A DNA stretch of 64,000 bases from Diplonema papillatum (lineage: Eukaryota; Euglenozoa; Diplonemea; Diplonemida; Diplonemidae): the NCBI GenBank assembly GCA_030068145.1, contig JAPJBO010000660.1:62001-126000 (forward strand), given 5' to 3'. Position numbers and translations under genes: made by a program. Positions 41,471 through 52,617 of the stretch are shown here, in pieces. Every line of letters begins with the position of its first letter. The stretch's first letter is position 1. Under the pieces are notes generated by a model. The model was not told where the DNA came from and ran no database searches. It saw only the letters and a program-made list of their open reading frames with translations.

Positions 41471-41665
41471 AATGCTTGAGGTGGCTGCCACAGTTGCCCA
41501 AATCTCGAAGAAGGTTAATGTGCTGCAGCCCACACGAAGCACATGTACATCTGGGTTTAGTGGCGAGCGTAAGCGTTCAGCGAAAAAGACCCACTTTGTA
41601 GTTGTACTGTTTTCTCCCCGTCTGGCCTCCGTCGAAATGAGCACAAGGCAGTCCCTCGAGTATTT
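41471..41665 (+). mobile_element. Repeat B, MITE-like element without leader
   Basis: AAATGCTTGAGGTGGCTGCC at the left and GGCAGTCCCTCGAGTATTT at the right; the internal CTGGGTTTAGTGGCGAGCGT is conserved. The usual TATAAGCACCTGC leader is missing. Confidence 0.8.
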
Positions 41666-41785
41666 CAATGGTGCAGGGGACATCCAGGAACAACGGTTGC
41701 ACATGAAACGGTTAAACGAAGCCAGCACAGTGGGGTCCAGCCCTAGAAGCTGGAGTTAAAGAGGAAAAGCAGGTGGCGCACCTGC

Positions 41786-41921
41786 TTTTTTTTCAGCGCT
41801 AACAATCTTGCGGGTTGCCCTTCCGTGTATTGTGCAGGCTAAAAAGACGTGGGCAGCGTGTTTTTGGTGGTTGATCAGTATTCCTTCAACCAGCCGGCAC
41901 GCGCAAACAAACCGAAGCGCC
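41786..41921 (+). repeat. Repeat A, type 2
   Basis: GCTAACAATCTTGCGGG, GTGCAGGCTAAAAAGACGTG, GGCAGCGTGTTTTTGG, TTGATCAG and CCGGCACGCGCAAACAAACC, with the end GAAGCGCC. Confidence 0.8.
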
Positions 41922-42239
41922 TCTTTTTGAACTATCACCAAATGGGGCTGGGTTATAGAACGGCGCGCCCCAAAGAAGTAGAGACCCTGTGCATGCGAAG
42001 AACACGCCTCTTCTACCTTTACCCTTGATCAGTTGATGCTGATCGTTCAGAACTTCGTTTACCAGTGCAAGCGTCAACTCCACAACTGCCCTCAGACTCC
42101 ACCGTGCCGCACAAGCTTAAAATTGCCGCCTCTTTCGAAAGCTTTTTCCGGGGTTCTCCGTTTTACAAGATCCCCCAATCCCCCGCTCCCCCTTTTTTCT
42201 TTTAGTTTTTATAACTCACTGCCCAGACTCAAAGTTGCG
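41922..42239. other. No gene recognised
   Basis: About 320 bp with no motif; 42165-42210 is C/T-rich. Confidence 0.5.
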
Positions 42240-42402
42240 GGGGCCTTTTTCCCCCGTCGACAGATTCGTCTGTGCTCTAGCAGCACGGGTGGTCCTGGCT
42301 GTGACGAGCTACGAACAGCGTGCCTGACAAACCGGACTCGCACGGCTGTCCTGTTCGCAGGCACTCAGGTTCCGCGCTGATAATGGCCCGCCTTATGTGT
42401 TT
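42240..42402 (+). repeat. Repeat D, 3'-truncated
   Basis: ACAGATTCGTCTGTGCTCTA, GTGGTCCTGGCTGTGACGAG and GGCACTCAGGTTCCGCGCTG match 17000-17160, then the sequence switches abruptly at GCCTTATGTG into the leader of repeat B. The CPVC codons are changed to CPVR here. Confidence 0.8.
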
Positions 42403-42462
42403 GCGCACCTGCTTTGCAGGGAACACTCGCAGATGGTCGCCAGTTGCATAGCGAGCAGACGA
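42403..42462 (+). mobile_element. Repeat B, left-end fragment
   Basis: GCGCACCTGCTTTGCAGGGA, ACACTCGCAG and GGTCGCCAGTTGCATAG align with the leader and first 35 bp of repeat B, diverged. The right end is missing. Confidence 0.55.
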
Positions 42463-42562
42463 GTAAACCCTACTAGAGGAAATGACACGTAGGTACACCC
42501 CAACCTTCCCGGCGAAAAAGAAGAGGGCCCTAGTCCCTCATGGGGTCACTCTAACACTCTTT

Positions 42563-42857
42563 TTTTACATAGGCGCCAGCTTGAAAGGAAACGCTCGCCG
42601 ATGCTGCCCGACAGAGAACAGAAGGGATCCCAAGTGCTGTAACTACCGAAACACGTGTTGAACGGACGTGGGGTCATGCGGGTTTACCCCTACACGACAA
42701 ATCACACAAACACAACAGGTCAAAGTCCCGAGTGAGAAAACAACAGACGGTGGTGTAAGCGAAGAACAAATCAGATTGTGTTTGTAATGTATTTGCCCCT
42801 TACCTCTATACTTTCTCCCTTCCATTCGGAGTCGAAGCAGCTACGTTGAGTATTTTC
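42563..42857 (+). mobile_element. Repeat C, MITE-like element
   Basis: CATAGGCGCCAGCTTGAAAG, GAAACGCTCGCCGATGCTGC at the left; GCAGCTACGTTGAGTATTTT at the right. The internal CCAAGTGCTGTAACTACCGA and ACGTGTTGAACGG are shared with the other two copies. Confidence 0.8.
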
Positions 42858-43599
42858 CTCCAGGTTCAGGCGGATGCTGCCCTAAACAATAAGTAAAGCG
42901 ACAACAAGAGTAGTGGTCTTTCATTGTTGCGGCCCCACCTCTTCTACACCTCTCGTGTCACTGCACAAAGTCAGACTAGAGTCAAACTCAACAGGGTCTT
43001 CTTTCCCCGCCGACAGTTTCAAGTCCGTTCCCTTGACTGCTGTTTCGCCAGATAGTAGGCAGGGACAGAAGGAATCGCATTGGTCCATTCATGCGCATCT
43101 TAAACTAGGTTTTCCCCCAAGCCAGTATTCCCCCATTTGCACTTCCTCAGCTCTACTGGGGGGGGGGGGGGGGGGGCCAATTACAATTGAGTTCAATTGT
43201 AATATAGCGATACACGGCAAATCTTCCTCGAGTTTCCGGGGAAGTCACTCGGGCGAAGTCGAGAATTCTTCCGGCCCAAAATGGGGCTCATTTCAGGGAA
43301 GGGTGCCGTGCCAGCCTTGTTGGCGTGCTTGACCCATCATGAGGGGGCGCACCGTCCGCGTTGCAGCTCGGGTTCTGCCACTTTCGACACGAGTAGTTTG
43401 GGTTTGAAAGCAAGAAATCTGTGGCGGTAATCTGCATCGCCGGCGTCGCGGGTATCTCTTCGCACGTGATGTGTCATGCTTTCGCCTCTTCAGCTCTTCG
43501 ACTGCTCGTCCAGCCTCATCGGTTGCGCGTTGATGTCTGCTTCTCCACGGCGCTTACACGGTGTGCTCCAGCACCGGGTGGGGGAGTCCAACTGCGCGG
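42858..43599. other. No gene; poly-G run of 19
   Basis: 43158-43176 is a pure G run, followed by CAATTACAATTGAGTTCAATTG palindromic words. 43405-43470 shares the CTGTGGCGGTAATCTGCATC repeat. No gene. Confidence 0.55.
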
Positions 43600-44210
43600 T
43601 CCATTTTGCGGGTGCGGCACACCCGCAAATCCAGTCCGCTGTGACAACCGCCAATCCAGTGCGAATCCGGTGTGTTCCCCTGGTTTTGCGTGTGTATAGA
43701 CTGGATTTCGCACCGAATTTGCGGGTGTCACACTGCATTTCACGCAGGCATTCGGTGGATTTGCGGGTGTGGCACACCCGCAAATCCAGTGCGAATCCGG
43801 TGTGATCCCCTGATTTTGCGTGTGTGTAGACTGGATTTCGCACCGAATTTGCGGGGTGTCGCACTGCATTTCACGCAGGCATTCGCGGTGGACTTGCGGG
43901 TGTGGTACACCCGCAAATCCAGTCCTGCTGTGACGACCGCAAATCCAGTGTGAATCCGGTGTGATCCCCTGATTTTGCGTGTGTGTAGACTGGATTTCGC
44001 ACCGAATTTGCGGGGTGTCGCACTGCATTTCACGCAGGCATTCGCGGTGGATTTGCGGGTGTGGTACACCCGCAAATCCAGTCCGCTGTGACAACCGCAA
44101 ATCCAGTGTGAATCCGGTGTGATCCCCTGATTTTGCGTGTGTGTAGACTGGATTTCGCACCGAACTTGCGGGGTGTCACACTGCATTGCACACACATGGA
44201 TTTGCGGGCG
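43600..44210 (+). repeat. Tandem array of 130-160-bp units
   Basis: Units contain GCGGGTGTGGYACACCCGCA (itself a palindrome), AATCCAGTGYGAATCCGGTG, TGATTTTGCGTGTGTGTAGA and CTGGATTTCGCACCGAATTT. About four units with the period alternating between roughly 131 and 160 bp. The palindrome in each unit could form a hairpin. Confidence 0.9.
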
Positions 44211-45146
44211 TACCCACATCGCGATGTGCATAAGGCAAACTGGAATACACTACGCAAACTCAGCTCCCACCGGGAAGCTCTTACCCTGGAAGAAAGCAGA
44301 AAAAACTTAGAAATAAAAGAACCTGGCCCCAGCCGTTTTTTTTCCTCTTCTACATTCATTTAAAAAGGATTTCTTTTTTATTCGTGCCGTCGTTGCTGAT
44401 TCGATTCTTGCTTCTTTGGAACCTCCGACTTCATTTCGTCTCGTTTGCGCTTTTTTGGAATTGTCTGCTCCAACGATGTCGGCTTGTGGGTCACCGGGCC
44501 CATATGTGTCAATTTGTTGCATTAGTGCGAAGATTCCGATTCCTTTTCGGATTATGAACTAGTCAGTAACTTTCCAAGAGCAGTTGCAACCGACAAGAGT
44601 GGCACCGCGCCGAAAGCGCGGAAACAGTGACCCTTCTGGAGTCACGTAGCGAAAAGCTGGCATAGTGGTTCTCATTTGCATGCAATTGACTCCCCACTAA
44701 TGCACAAGACGCGACAACACGACCAACGCGGAAACGCAACTCGAAGGCAGCCAAGCGGACCTCTCAGGGCAGGGGGGAACCTGCGGCAGTGAAGTAACGA
44801 AGCTCGTCCGAGTGTCCGATGAAACCCCTTGTCAATACCACCCAACGACTGCGACGCGCGTGCGAAATGTCGGACGCTAGCGTCTGTCAAGAGCATGCGT
44901 GACTCAGCCGTGTTTTAAAGGTGAGATGAGAGGCATCGGCTCACTCTGTCAAAGGACTATACCACTAATGCAACAAGACGAATCATTAGTGTGATTGTCA
45001 GGCCTTCGACTACCCATAAAGATATGCCGGCTGTGCCTATCTTTGAGCAAGTGGACATACTGAACGTAGACTGGGATACCATTCCAGTCGTGCTTTATCC
45101 GACGAGCAGCTGGCGAGCTGCGGGACGTTGACAGGAAGGATTGGAA
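44211..45146. other. No gene recognised
   Basis: Open frames on both strands without motifs. No repeat of note. Confidence 0.5.
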
Positions 45147-45396
45147 GGAAATGAGGAAAGCCGCCGGCTGGACGAAGAACCGAAGGGATCCCAAGTGCTG
45201 CAACTACCGAACCACGTGTTGAACGGGAGGTCATGCGGGTCTCTCCCTACACGACAAGACGCACAAACACTGCAGCTCACAGTCCTGAGCGAGAAAACAA
45301 CACACGGTGGTGTAACCGAAGAACAATTCAGTTTTGTTTGTATTTGCATTTGCTCCTCTACTTCCAATCGGAGTAAAGCAGCTACGCCGAGTATTT
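45147..45396 (+). mobile_element. Repeat C, diverged left end
   Basis: From CGAAGGGATCCCAAGTGCTG to GCAGCTACGCCGAGTATTT the copy follows 1980-2200 closely. The left terminal repeat is mutated beyond recognition (GGAAATGAGGAAAGCCGCC). Confidence 0.7.
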
Positions 45397-45574
45397 CCCA
45401 TCAGCTGTCGCAAACGGGCGACACCGTTCGCGTCGTGTCGGCGTTTGGATCGCCTCGTGCCTGCAGTCCAGGCTCAGAGGCAAGGACAATCGCGGCAGAT
45501 TCGCCGTGCCAGAGGCGCTTAACAGGGTGTGCTCCAGCACCGGGCGGGGGTGTTAAACTGTGCGGCCCATTTTG

Positions 45575-47925
45575 CGTCCTCAAGTGTACTGTGCCCGCAA
45601 CACCGGGTGCTTGCTCCGTTATCATGAGCATGATTCGCCACGTATGTGTGGCTAGATTCGTTGAAAACCGACAGGAATGTTAAACAACACTACCTACTAG
45701 CATTGTATTGCTTCGGTAGTGCGCATGCTGAGAGGAGCCCAGTTCCACTATGAACACCGCGGAACTCCCTCAAGTGTGCTGTGCCCGCAACACCGGGTGC
45801 TTGCTCCGTTATCATGAGCATGATTCGCCACGGATGTGAACAACACTACCTACCAGTGCTTCGGTAGTGCGCATGCTTAGAGGAGCCCAGTTCCACTATG
45901 AACACCACGGGACTCCCTCAAGTGTACTGTGCCCGCAACACCGGGTGCTTGCTCCGTTATCATGAGCATGATTCGCCACGGATGTGTGGCTAGATTCGTT
46001 GAAAACCGACAGGAATGTTAAACAACACTACCTACCAGCATTGTATTGCTTCGGTAGTGCATGCTGTGAGGAGCCCAGTTCCACTATGAACACCGCGGAA
46101 CTCCCTCAAGTGTACTGTGCCCGCAACACCGGGTGCTTGCTCCGTTATCATGAGCATGATTCGCCACGTATGTGTGGCTAGATTCGTTGAAAACCGACAG
46201 GAATGTTAAACAACACTACCTACTAGCATTGTATTGCTTCGGTAGTGCGCATGCTGAGAGGAGCCCAGTTCCACTATGAACACCGCGGAACTCCCTCAAG
46301 TGTGCTGTGCCCGCAACACCGGGTGCTTGCTCCGTTATCATGAGCATGATTCGCCACGGATGTGTGGCTAGATTCGTTGAAAACCGACAGGAATGTTAAA
46401 CAACACTACCTACCAGCATTGTATTGCTTCGGTAGTGCATGCTGTGAGGAGCCCAGTTCCACTATGAACACCACGGGACTCCCTCAAGTGTACTGTGCCC
46501 GCAACACCGGGTGCTTGCTCCGTTATCATGAGCATGATTCGCCACGGATGTGTGGCTAGATTCGTTGAAAACCGACAGGAATGTCAAACAACACTACCTA
46601 CTAGCATTGTATTGCTTCGGTAGTGCGCATGCTGAGAGGAGCCCAGTTCCACTACGAACACCGCGGAACTCCCTCAAGTGTGCTGTGCCCGCAACACCGG
46701 GTGCTTGCTCCGTTATCATGAGCATGTTTCGCCACGGATGTGTGGCTAGATTCGTTGAAACCGACAGGAATGTTAAACAACACTACCTACCAGGATTGCA
46801 TTGCTTCGGTAGTGCGCATGCTGAGCGGAGCCCAGTTCCACGAGGAACACCACGGGACTCCCTCAAGTGTACTGTGCCCGCAACACCGGGTGCTTGCTCC
46901 GTTATCATGAGCATGATTCGCCACGTAGGTGTGGCTAGATTCGTTGAAAACCGACAGGAATGTTAAACAACACTACCTACTAGCATTGTATTGCTTCGGT
47001 AGTGCGCATGCTGAGAGGAGCCCAGTTCCACTATGAACACCGCGGAACTCCCTCAAGTGTGCTGTGCCCGCAACACCGGGTGCTTGCTCCGTTATCATGA
47101 GCATGATTCGCCACGGATGTGTGGCTAGATTCGTTGAAACCGACAGGAATGTTAAACAACACTATTGTCTTGCTTCGGTAGTGCGCATGCTTAGAGGAGC
47201 CCAGTTCCACTATGAACACCACGGGACTCCCTCAAGTGAACTGTGCCCGCAACACCGGGTGCTTGCTCCGTTATCATGAGCATGATTCGCCACGGATGTG
47301 TGGCTAGATTCGTTGAAAACCGACAGGAATGTTAAACAACACTACCTACCAGCATTGCATTGCTTCGGTAGTGCGCATGCTGAGAGGAGCCCAGTTCCAC
47401 GAGGAACACCACGGGACTCCCTCAAGTGTACTGTGCCCGCAACACCTGGTGCTTGCTCCGTTATCATGAGCATGATTCGCCACGGATGTGTGGCTAGATT
47501 TGTTGGAAGCCGACAGGAATGTTAAACAACACTATTGTCTTGCTTCGGTAGTGCGCATGCTTAGAGGAGCCCAGTTCCACTATGAACACCACGGGACTCC
47601 CTCAAGTGAACTGTGCCCGCAACACCGGGTGCTTGCTCCGTTATCATGAGCATGATTCGCCACGGATGTGTGGCTAGATTTGTTGGAAGCCGACAGGAAT
47701 GTTAAACAACACTATTGTCTTGCTTCGGTAGTGCGCATGCTTAGAGGAGCCCAGTTCCACTATGAACACCACGGGACTCCCTCAAGTGTACTGTGCCCGC
47801 AACACCGGGTGCTTGCTCCGTTATCATGAGCATGATTCGCCACGGATGTGTGGCTAGATTTGTTGGAAGCCGACAGGAATGTTAAACAACACCACCTACC
47901 AGTGCTTCGGTAGTGCGCATGCTGA
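45575..47925 (+). repeat. 188-bp satellite, 13 units
   Basis: Each unit contains CCCGCAACACCGGGTGCTTG, CTCCGTTATCATGAGCATGA, GATTCGTTGRAAACCGACAG, GGTAGTGCGCATGCT and GAGGAGCCCAGTTCCACTAT. Thirteen core motifs are counted between 45596 and 47805. Spacing is mostly 187-190 bp, with one short unit of about 148 bp at 45785 and some of about 180 bp to the right. A decayed edge unit follows at about 47965. No rRNA, SL RNA or coding signature is seen. Confidence 0.95.
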
Positions 47926-48831
47926 GAGGAGCCGAGTTCCACAAGGAAGACCACAGGACTCCCGTACCCGCAACGTCGGGTTACTTCTTGGCTATCGGCC
48001 TCCGGGATATTTTTAGCCTTAGCAGAGGGATACCTGCCGATTAGGTCAGCATTCCCAAACTGAGCGACTCGTGCTAGCAAGGAGTTAACCAACATGGCTA
48101 GTCGAGGAAACACGGGACTCTCACCCATGTGGATCCCCATTCCGGGAGACTTACCTCGACGCCAGTTGTGTCCCCAAGCAGCTTGTGCCACATTCCGGAT
48201 AGCTTTGCTCCGTTTTCATGAGCATGATCCTGGATTCGCGGGTGTGGAGCGAGGTCGGGAACAAAAGAGAGGAATTGCCTGTGTTATTTCTCCAATTCCG
48301 AATCCTTCAGTTTCCGAATCGTCCCCTTCCGACCTTGCTTCTGAAGCAAGTGGACTTCAAACACTCAGGGCTCGTCGCCCAGTACCTCTTATCTCTCTTT
48401 AGGTCCTCAGTCGACCCCCCTAGACACACCGAAGGTGCTCGAACAGTTTGCTAGAAGAGAGAGAGGGCAGCGAGCGAGAGTCACCGGGCAACGACGCGAC
48501 CACCTCCGATACCCTGTGCTCCTGAGCGTAACACCACCATCTCCAATCTTGGGCAACAACCAGGAACACACTGGTAGGTGAGCAGCGACACCTCCCGAAA
48601 GTGAGCCAAGGGCTGCGGCAGTTGCCCGGTGGCAACCCCACACCCTTCCCGACCGTAGCATCCGGGGAAGGTGCAACAAAGGGGGCCCCGCGCCGGGAAG
48701 CTCCCGCTCTGGCGCAAAGCTCAACTTTTTTCAAAGGGAGCAGAGAGCCAGAACAGAAAATAAACGAATTGTGATAGTCCCCTGAGGACTTTTTTCTCAA
48801 AAACGAAATCCGTAAAACTTCAGAAATTATT
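47926..48831. other. No gene recognised
   Basis: 48040-48230 has faint similarity to the satellite edge (TTGCTCCGTTTTCATGAGCA). The minus strand open frame 48420-48869 has no motif. Confidence 0.5.
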
Positions 48832-48950
48832 TTGTTTGTGCGCACTTCCTTCAAACCTGTTTTGTTCATCTAACGGGAGTGAGGATAGTACACTGCCATC
48901 GATCTGCTTTTGTTCTTGACAAATTGCATTCGTTAGACACGAATACAAAA
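48832..48950 (-). repeat. Repeat A, type 1 variant, inverted
   Basis: Read on the minus strand: GTGTCTAACGAATGCAATTT, GCAGATCGATGGCAGTGTAC, CTCACTCCCGTTAGATGAAC, GCGCACAAACAAA. It matches 41124-41247 at near identity. Confidence 0.85.
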
Positions 48951-50031
48951 ATGGCGAGGGGGGTGGCGGCCGGTTCGTGGCCGAATCTCAGCAACCCCTT
49001 AGGTATTTTGCTGTGGGATCGTTGCTCAGGTACGCTCGCTCACGTAGCACGCATAAAAGGAAGGGAAAACTCGTTCGGTAGTCTTTCATGAACCAAGCGA
49101 ATACGTGGTACCTTGCGAGATGGAAGAAAACGTCTCACCAAGGTTGGAGAAACAACCCGGTGAAGTCACTTTGCTACCAATTTTTTCAACGGATACTGGC
49201 CACCTGTGTTGTTCGTACGTACACTTCCGCACCTCCTCTGTGCACAAATTTCCTCAGTGGGGTGCTGCAAAACCCGTGCGTACAACCAAATCATCCCACA
49301 CACTCAGGAAAGGAGGGGCAACCTACGAACACCGCCGCACCGCACACCTTTCGGCGTTCTTGCGCAGGAGAATATCCTGTCCAGCGAGAGAAAGCGCGAA
49401 CTAAAAAAGCACATTCGGAACAAGAAAAAGGAAAAGCAGCAGGGGGCAATTTGTGTCGAAGGCGAAAGAAGGAAAGAGCGAAGGGGAAAAGGAAGGCTCG
49501 GATAGGCGCACCGCCCGTGTCTTTGGGGGCTTTGCTTTTTTTTTTTTTTCCCCGTCCCCGTTTTTTCTTCTTTTTTTAGAACCCCCCCTCTTATTTCCCC
49601 CCCCCCTCCAGCCACCCGTGTGAGGAAGGGGGCGCGGGTGGAAACCCGATGTTGTGAAAATAGAAGAAACAACCTGCTGCAGCGACCGAAAACACCCCCC
49701 CGCCCACCACCCTTTCCGCTCCTATCCGTAGCCAATCACCAGAAGCCAACGGCTCCCAAGACACGAAACAGTCTCAGAGAGAGAAGGCTGCCGAGAGGTA
49801 TCACCGGAAAACGCCAACACCTCCACTGCACACACGGGTGTTGTTCAGGGAAAATTGTGTCAAAAGAGCTCAGAAACAAAAATATCAGAAACGTGGGGCT
49901 TCATCACACTCTTTTTCGCCGCGTTTTGAACCGTTGAGGCCGTGTTGGCGGGTTTGCGGAAAATCGGGGATTTTTTGGACCACCTCTCCCTTTAGTTCAT
50001 CTCCCGCTGCCCCCCTTTGTTTTCGTACCCG
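48951..50031. other. Upstream region of the kinesin gene
   Basis: A CGCATAAAAGG word at about 49050 resembles a weak TATA box. Poly-T/poly-C stretches lie at 49538-49610. The plus-strand frame at 49088-49579 is Lys/Arg-rich by composition and unrecognised. Confidence 0.45.
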
Positions 50032-50034
50032 CAG
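50003..50034 (+). promoter_or_regulatory. Splice acceptor-like site before the kinesin start
   Basis: CTGCCCCCCTTTGTTTTCGT followed by ACCCGCAG ends 59 bases before the ATG at 50094. It has the polypyrimidine tract and AG of a 3' splice site, as before the KDEL receptor ATG. A 5'-UTR intron or trans-splicing would explain it. Confidence 0.45.
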
Positions 50035-50093
50035 CTTCGGGGCGCGGGAAGTTGCTTGCCGCTGCGGGGGGCCGGGGGCGCACCTGCTGAAAC

Positions 50094-50176
50094 ATGCGAA
50101 AAAAAGATGCCTCCAGCGAAAATGTGCAGGTCGTTGTCCGCGTCCGGCCGATCAGCCACCGAGAACTTGAGCTCAA
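50094..50176 (+). CDS. Kinesin-2-like motor, exon 1
   Basis: Exon 1 of an 866-residue kinesin. It encodes MRKKDASSENVQVVVRVRPI, then SHRELEL plus two bases; VQVVVRVRP is the conserved first strand of the kinesin motor. The donor is CTCAA|GTATGC at 50177, phase 2. It joins the G at 55106 to complete AAG (K28) and gives RPISHRELELK-TKEVVTTDVS, the expected length and pattern for this loop. An alternative donor (CAG|GTAGTT at 50218) gives the wrong phase for the 55106 acceptor. Confidence 0.9.
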
Positions 50177-50221
50177 GTATGCTTACATCAGTCTGACTTC
50201 CGAGCGATGGAGCTCAGGTAG

Positions 50222-50940
50222 TTTCTTTAGAGTGCAAGTCCACTTAGAGATCCGGGGGTTTAAAGTCTCCAGGACCATTGTATCTGCTGCAATGACAGTA
50301 TGTGTGCTTGTGCGTGTCTTTGTTGCCTATATTTTAGAGTGCAAGTTCACTTAGGGATCCTGGGGTTATTAGTCTTCGGGTGACCATTGTCGTAAAGGTT
50401 CCTTGAAGGTATAGTATGTTAGTGTGCTGCAATGGCAGTATGTGTGCTTGTGCGTGTGTCTTTGTTGCCTATATTTTAGTGTGAAAGCTCACTTCGGGAT
50501 CCTGGGTTTATTAGTCCGGGTGACCATTGTCGTAAAGGTTCCTTGAAGGTATAGGTATGTTAGTGTGCGTATCGTATCAGCAGCAATGGCAGTATGTGTG
50601 CTTGTGCGTGTGTCTTTGTTGCCTATATTTTAGAGTGCAAGTTCACTTCGGGATCCTGGGTTTTATTAGTCTCCGGGTGACCATTGTCGTAAAGGTTCCT
50701 TGAAGGTATAGTATGTTAGTGTGCGTATCGTATCTGCTGTAATGGCAGTATGTGTGCGTGTGCTTGTGCGTGTGTCTTTGTTGCCTATATTTTAGAGTGC
50801 AAGTTCACTTAGGGATCCTGGGGTTTATTAGTCTCCGGGTGACCATTGTCGCAAAGGTTCCTTTAAGGTATAGTATATTAGTGTGCGTTTCGTATCTGCT
50901 GTAATGGCAGTATGAGTGCTTGTGCGTGTGTCCTTGTTGC
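50222..50940 (-). repeat. Array of about five 105-160-bp units with repeat F
   Basis: Each unit contains, on the plus strand, TTTAGAGTGCAAGTTCACTT, TAGTCTCCGGGTGACCATTG, TAAAGGTTCCTTGAAGGTAT and TGTGTGCTTGTGCGTGTGTC. The first two blocks are the inverse of repeat F. Unit length grows from 103 to about 160 bp as extra blocks appear. Confidence 0.88.
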
Positions 50941-51004
50941 CTATTGCCGACCGTTCGACTTCTTTTAGCGCGCGCTCTCATTTCCTACCGTGATGATGAG
51001 TCTT

Positions 51005-51270
51005 TTTGCATAAGCATCTGCTTTGCAGGAAATACCTGAGGAGACTGCCAGTTGCGAAATCTCGAAGGATCATCAGCATGCCGATGACTCCATCGCAACA
51101 GTTCCAATCTCAAAGGAGGTAAATGCGCTGTAGCCCACACGAAACACAGGTAAATCTGGGTTTAGTGGCGGGCGTAAGCGTTCAACGAAAAACACCCACG
51201 TTGCAGTTGTGTTGTTTTCTCCCCCTCTGGCCTCTGTCGAAATGAGCACAAGGCAGTCCCTCGAGTATTC
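51005..51270 (+). mobile_element. Repeat B with a 45-bp insertion
   Basis: Leader CATAAGCATCTGCTTTGCAG, left end GAAATACCTGAGGAGACTGC, right end GGCAGTCCCTCGAGTATT. An extra block (ATCATCAGCATGCCGATGAC and following, 51067-51112) sits near the left end. A similar block occurs in the decayed copy at 63370, so these two form a subfamily. Confidence 0.85.
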
Positions 51271-51289
51271 TTAACAACCTAACCTATTT

Positions 51290-51560
51290 CTAGTTGCCGA
51301 ACCACTAAGAAGCTGAGCTCAAGTATGCTTCTAACAGTCCAACTACCGAGAAGTTGAGTTCAATTAGCTTCTAATAGTCGAAGTACTGAGACGCTGAGCT
51401 CAAGTTTGGTTCGAACTGTATATCTACCGAAAACTATGACTCTGAGAAGCTGTGTCTTCGGGATGAAAGTATGCATGTGCAGGAATAGGATGACAGCCAA
51501 GTTCTCCAGGAGTTGGCAGAACTGGTTACTACAGTACTGGGCATGGAAACCACAGGTGTT
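51290..51560 (+). other. Short repeats and a coding-like relic
   Basis: GAGCTCAAGTATGCTTC and GAGAAGTTGAG words repeat about three times and resemble the sequence right at the exon 1 donor (50169-50215). Then one frame reads LKFGSNCISTENYDSEKLCL and RDESMHVQE, a TAG, and DDSQVLQELAELVTTVLGME to about 51548. It looks protein-like, interrupted by one stop; no family is recognised. Confidence 0.3.
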
Positions 51561-52102
51561 CATTAGAAAGGACGGGAATCGACCCACTGGTTGGTGACAT
51601 TTCGTTGCTGGCCCATGTATACATAATGTAACAGACCTTTTTCGGCGAATTTGTGCTCGCGTTCAGCTCCGATGAAGAGAACCGTGAAAAATAGACCCGG
51701 GGACCACAAAGTACGTGCGTCTTCACAGAAGAAGGGGGTTCCCGCGGGTTCCGGGTTTGCGGTTCTTTTTCGGGAAAATTGCAGGATCGGCACGGCAAAT
51801 ACAAGAGGTACCTCTTGTATTCGACCCCCCTCAGTAAATTCCTACTTTTCGGACATTGTGGGTTTTTTACCTGACAACTACCTCCGAGAATCACTGTGAG
51901 CACACCACCAACTGGAGTTCGTTTGGAGCTGGTAAGTTAAATTGTATTCAAAAATCCGGCTCGTCGAATTTGCGATTTCAGAGTTAAACTCTAATGTATT
52001 GCTATATTGTAATTGACCCCCTGTAACCCCTTACCGACCAGTTACCTCCACAGGGGTCGTTACATAGCCCATTTCTTAGATATGCCGGAAAGTTGGGATA
52101 GC
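51561..52102. other. No gene; AGAGGTACCTCT palindrome
   Basis: ATACAAGAGGTACCTCTTGTAT (51800-51821) is a perfect 22-bp palindrome. Nothing else is recognised. Confidence 0.6.
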
Positions 52103-52296
52103 CTGGCTGTGACGAGCTACGAACAGCCGCCTGACAAACCAGACTCACACCGCTGTCCTGTCTGCAGACACTCAGGTTCCGCGCTGATGATGGTCCGCTT
52201 TATGGTGCCCGTGGCTTAAAGGACCGAAACACGACGCAGACGGGACCAGTGCGGTGTTGAGCACATACCCATTCCAAGCACGTTCTTGCAATCCCC
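52103..52296 (+). repeat. Repeat D
   Basis: CTGGCTGTGACGAGCTACGA through CAAGCACGTTCTTGCAATCC, collinear with 17040-17236. The CPVC frame reads KPDSHRCPVCRHSGSALMMV, then is shifted by one inserted base after TTTATG. Confidence 0.88.
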
Positions 52297-52617
52297 CCTC
52301 GAGGAATTCTGCTTACTGGTCTGTCTGCGCCTTTTGTGTTCGCTGACGTAAAGTCTGCGGGATACTTCTTGGTCATGACTGCAAGAAAGAACGAAGAGGA
52401 GTCAAACCATCCAGGGTAAACCTATCACTTACATTGCGTAGGGGCAAGATGAAAATACCCGTCCAGGGGACTTACGGAAATAAGCTTGTCTGGACAAGGT
52501 CACAGGGGGAAGGGAGGGCGGGGTTTCTTCCGTCCAACGACACCCCCCCCCCCCAACCACCTGGTTCTTGGGTGGCTTGACGACTGCGCAGCAGCATTCC
52601 CGCAGTGAGACTGTAAG

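Noticed and set aside
43516..44160. 214-codon minus-strand frame with repeated HTGFALDLR
   Set aside because: It follows the period of the 130-160-bp array and has no non-repetitive part.
45575..47925. Satellite considered as a tandem spliced-leader RNA or 5S rRNA gene cluster
   Set aside because: No 5S internal control region, no leader-like sequence with a conserved donor and Sm site, and no T-run terminator in each unit.
50177..50218. Extending kinesin exon 1 to the CAG|GTAGTT donor at 50218
   Set aside because: It ends in phase 1 whereas the acceptor at 55106 needs phase 2, and it would add 14 residues that no kinesin loop requires.
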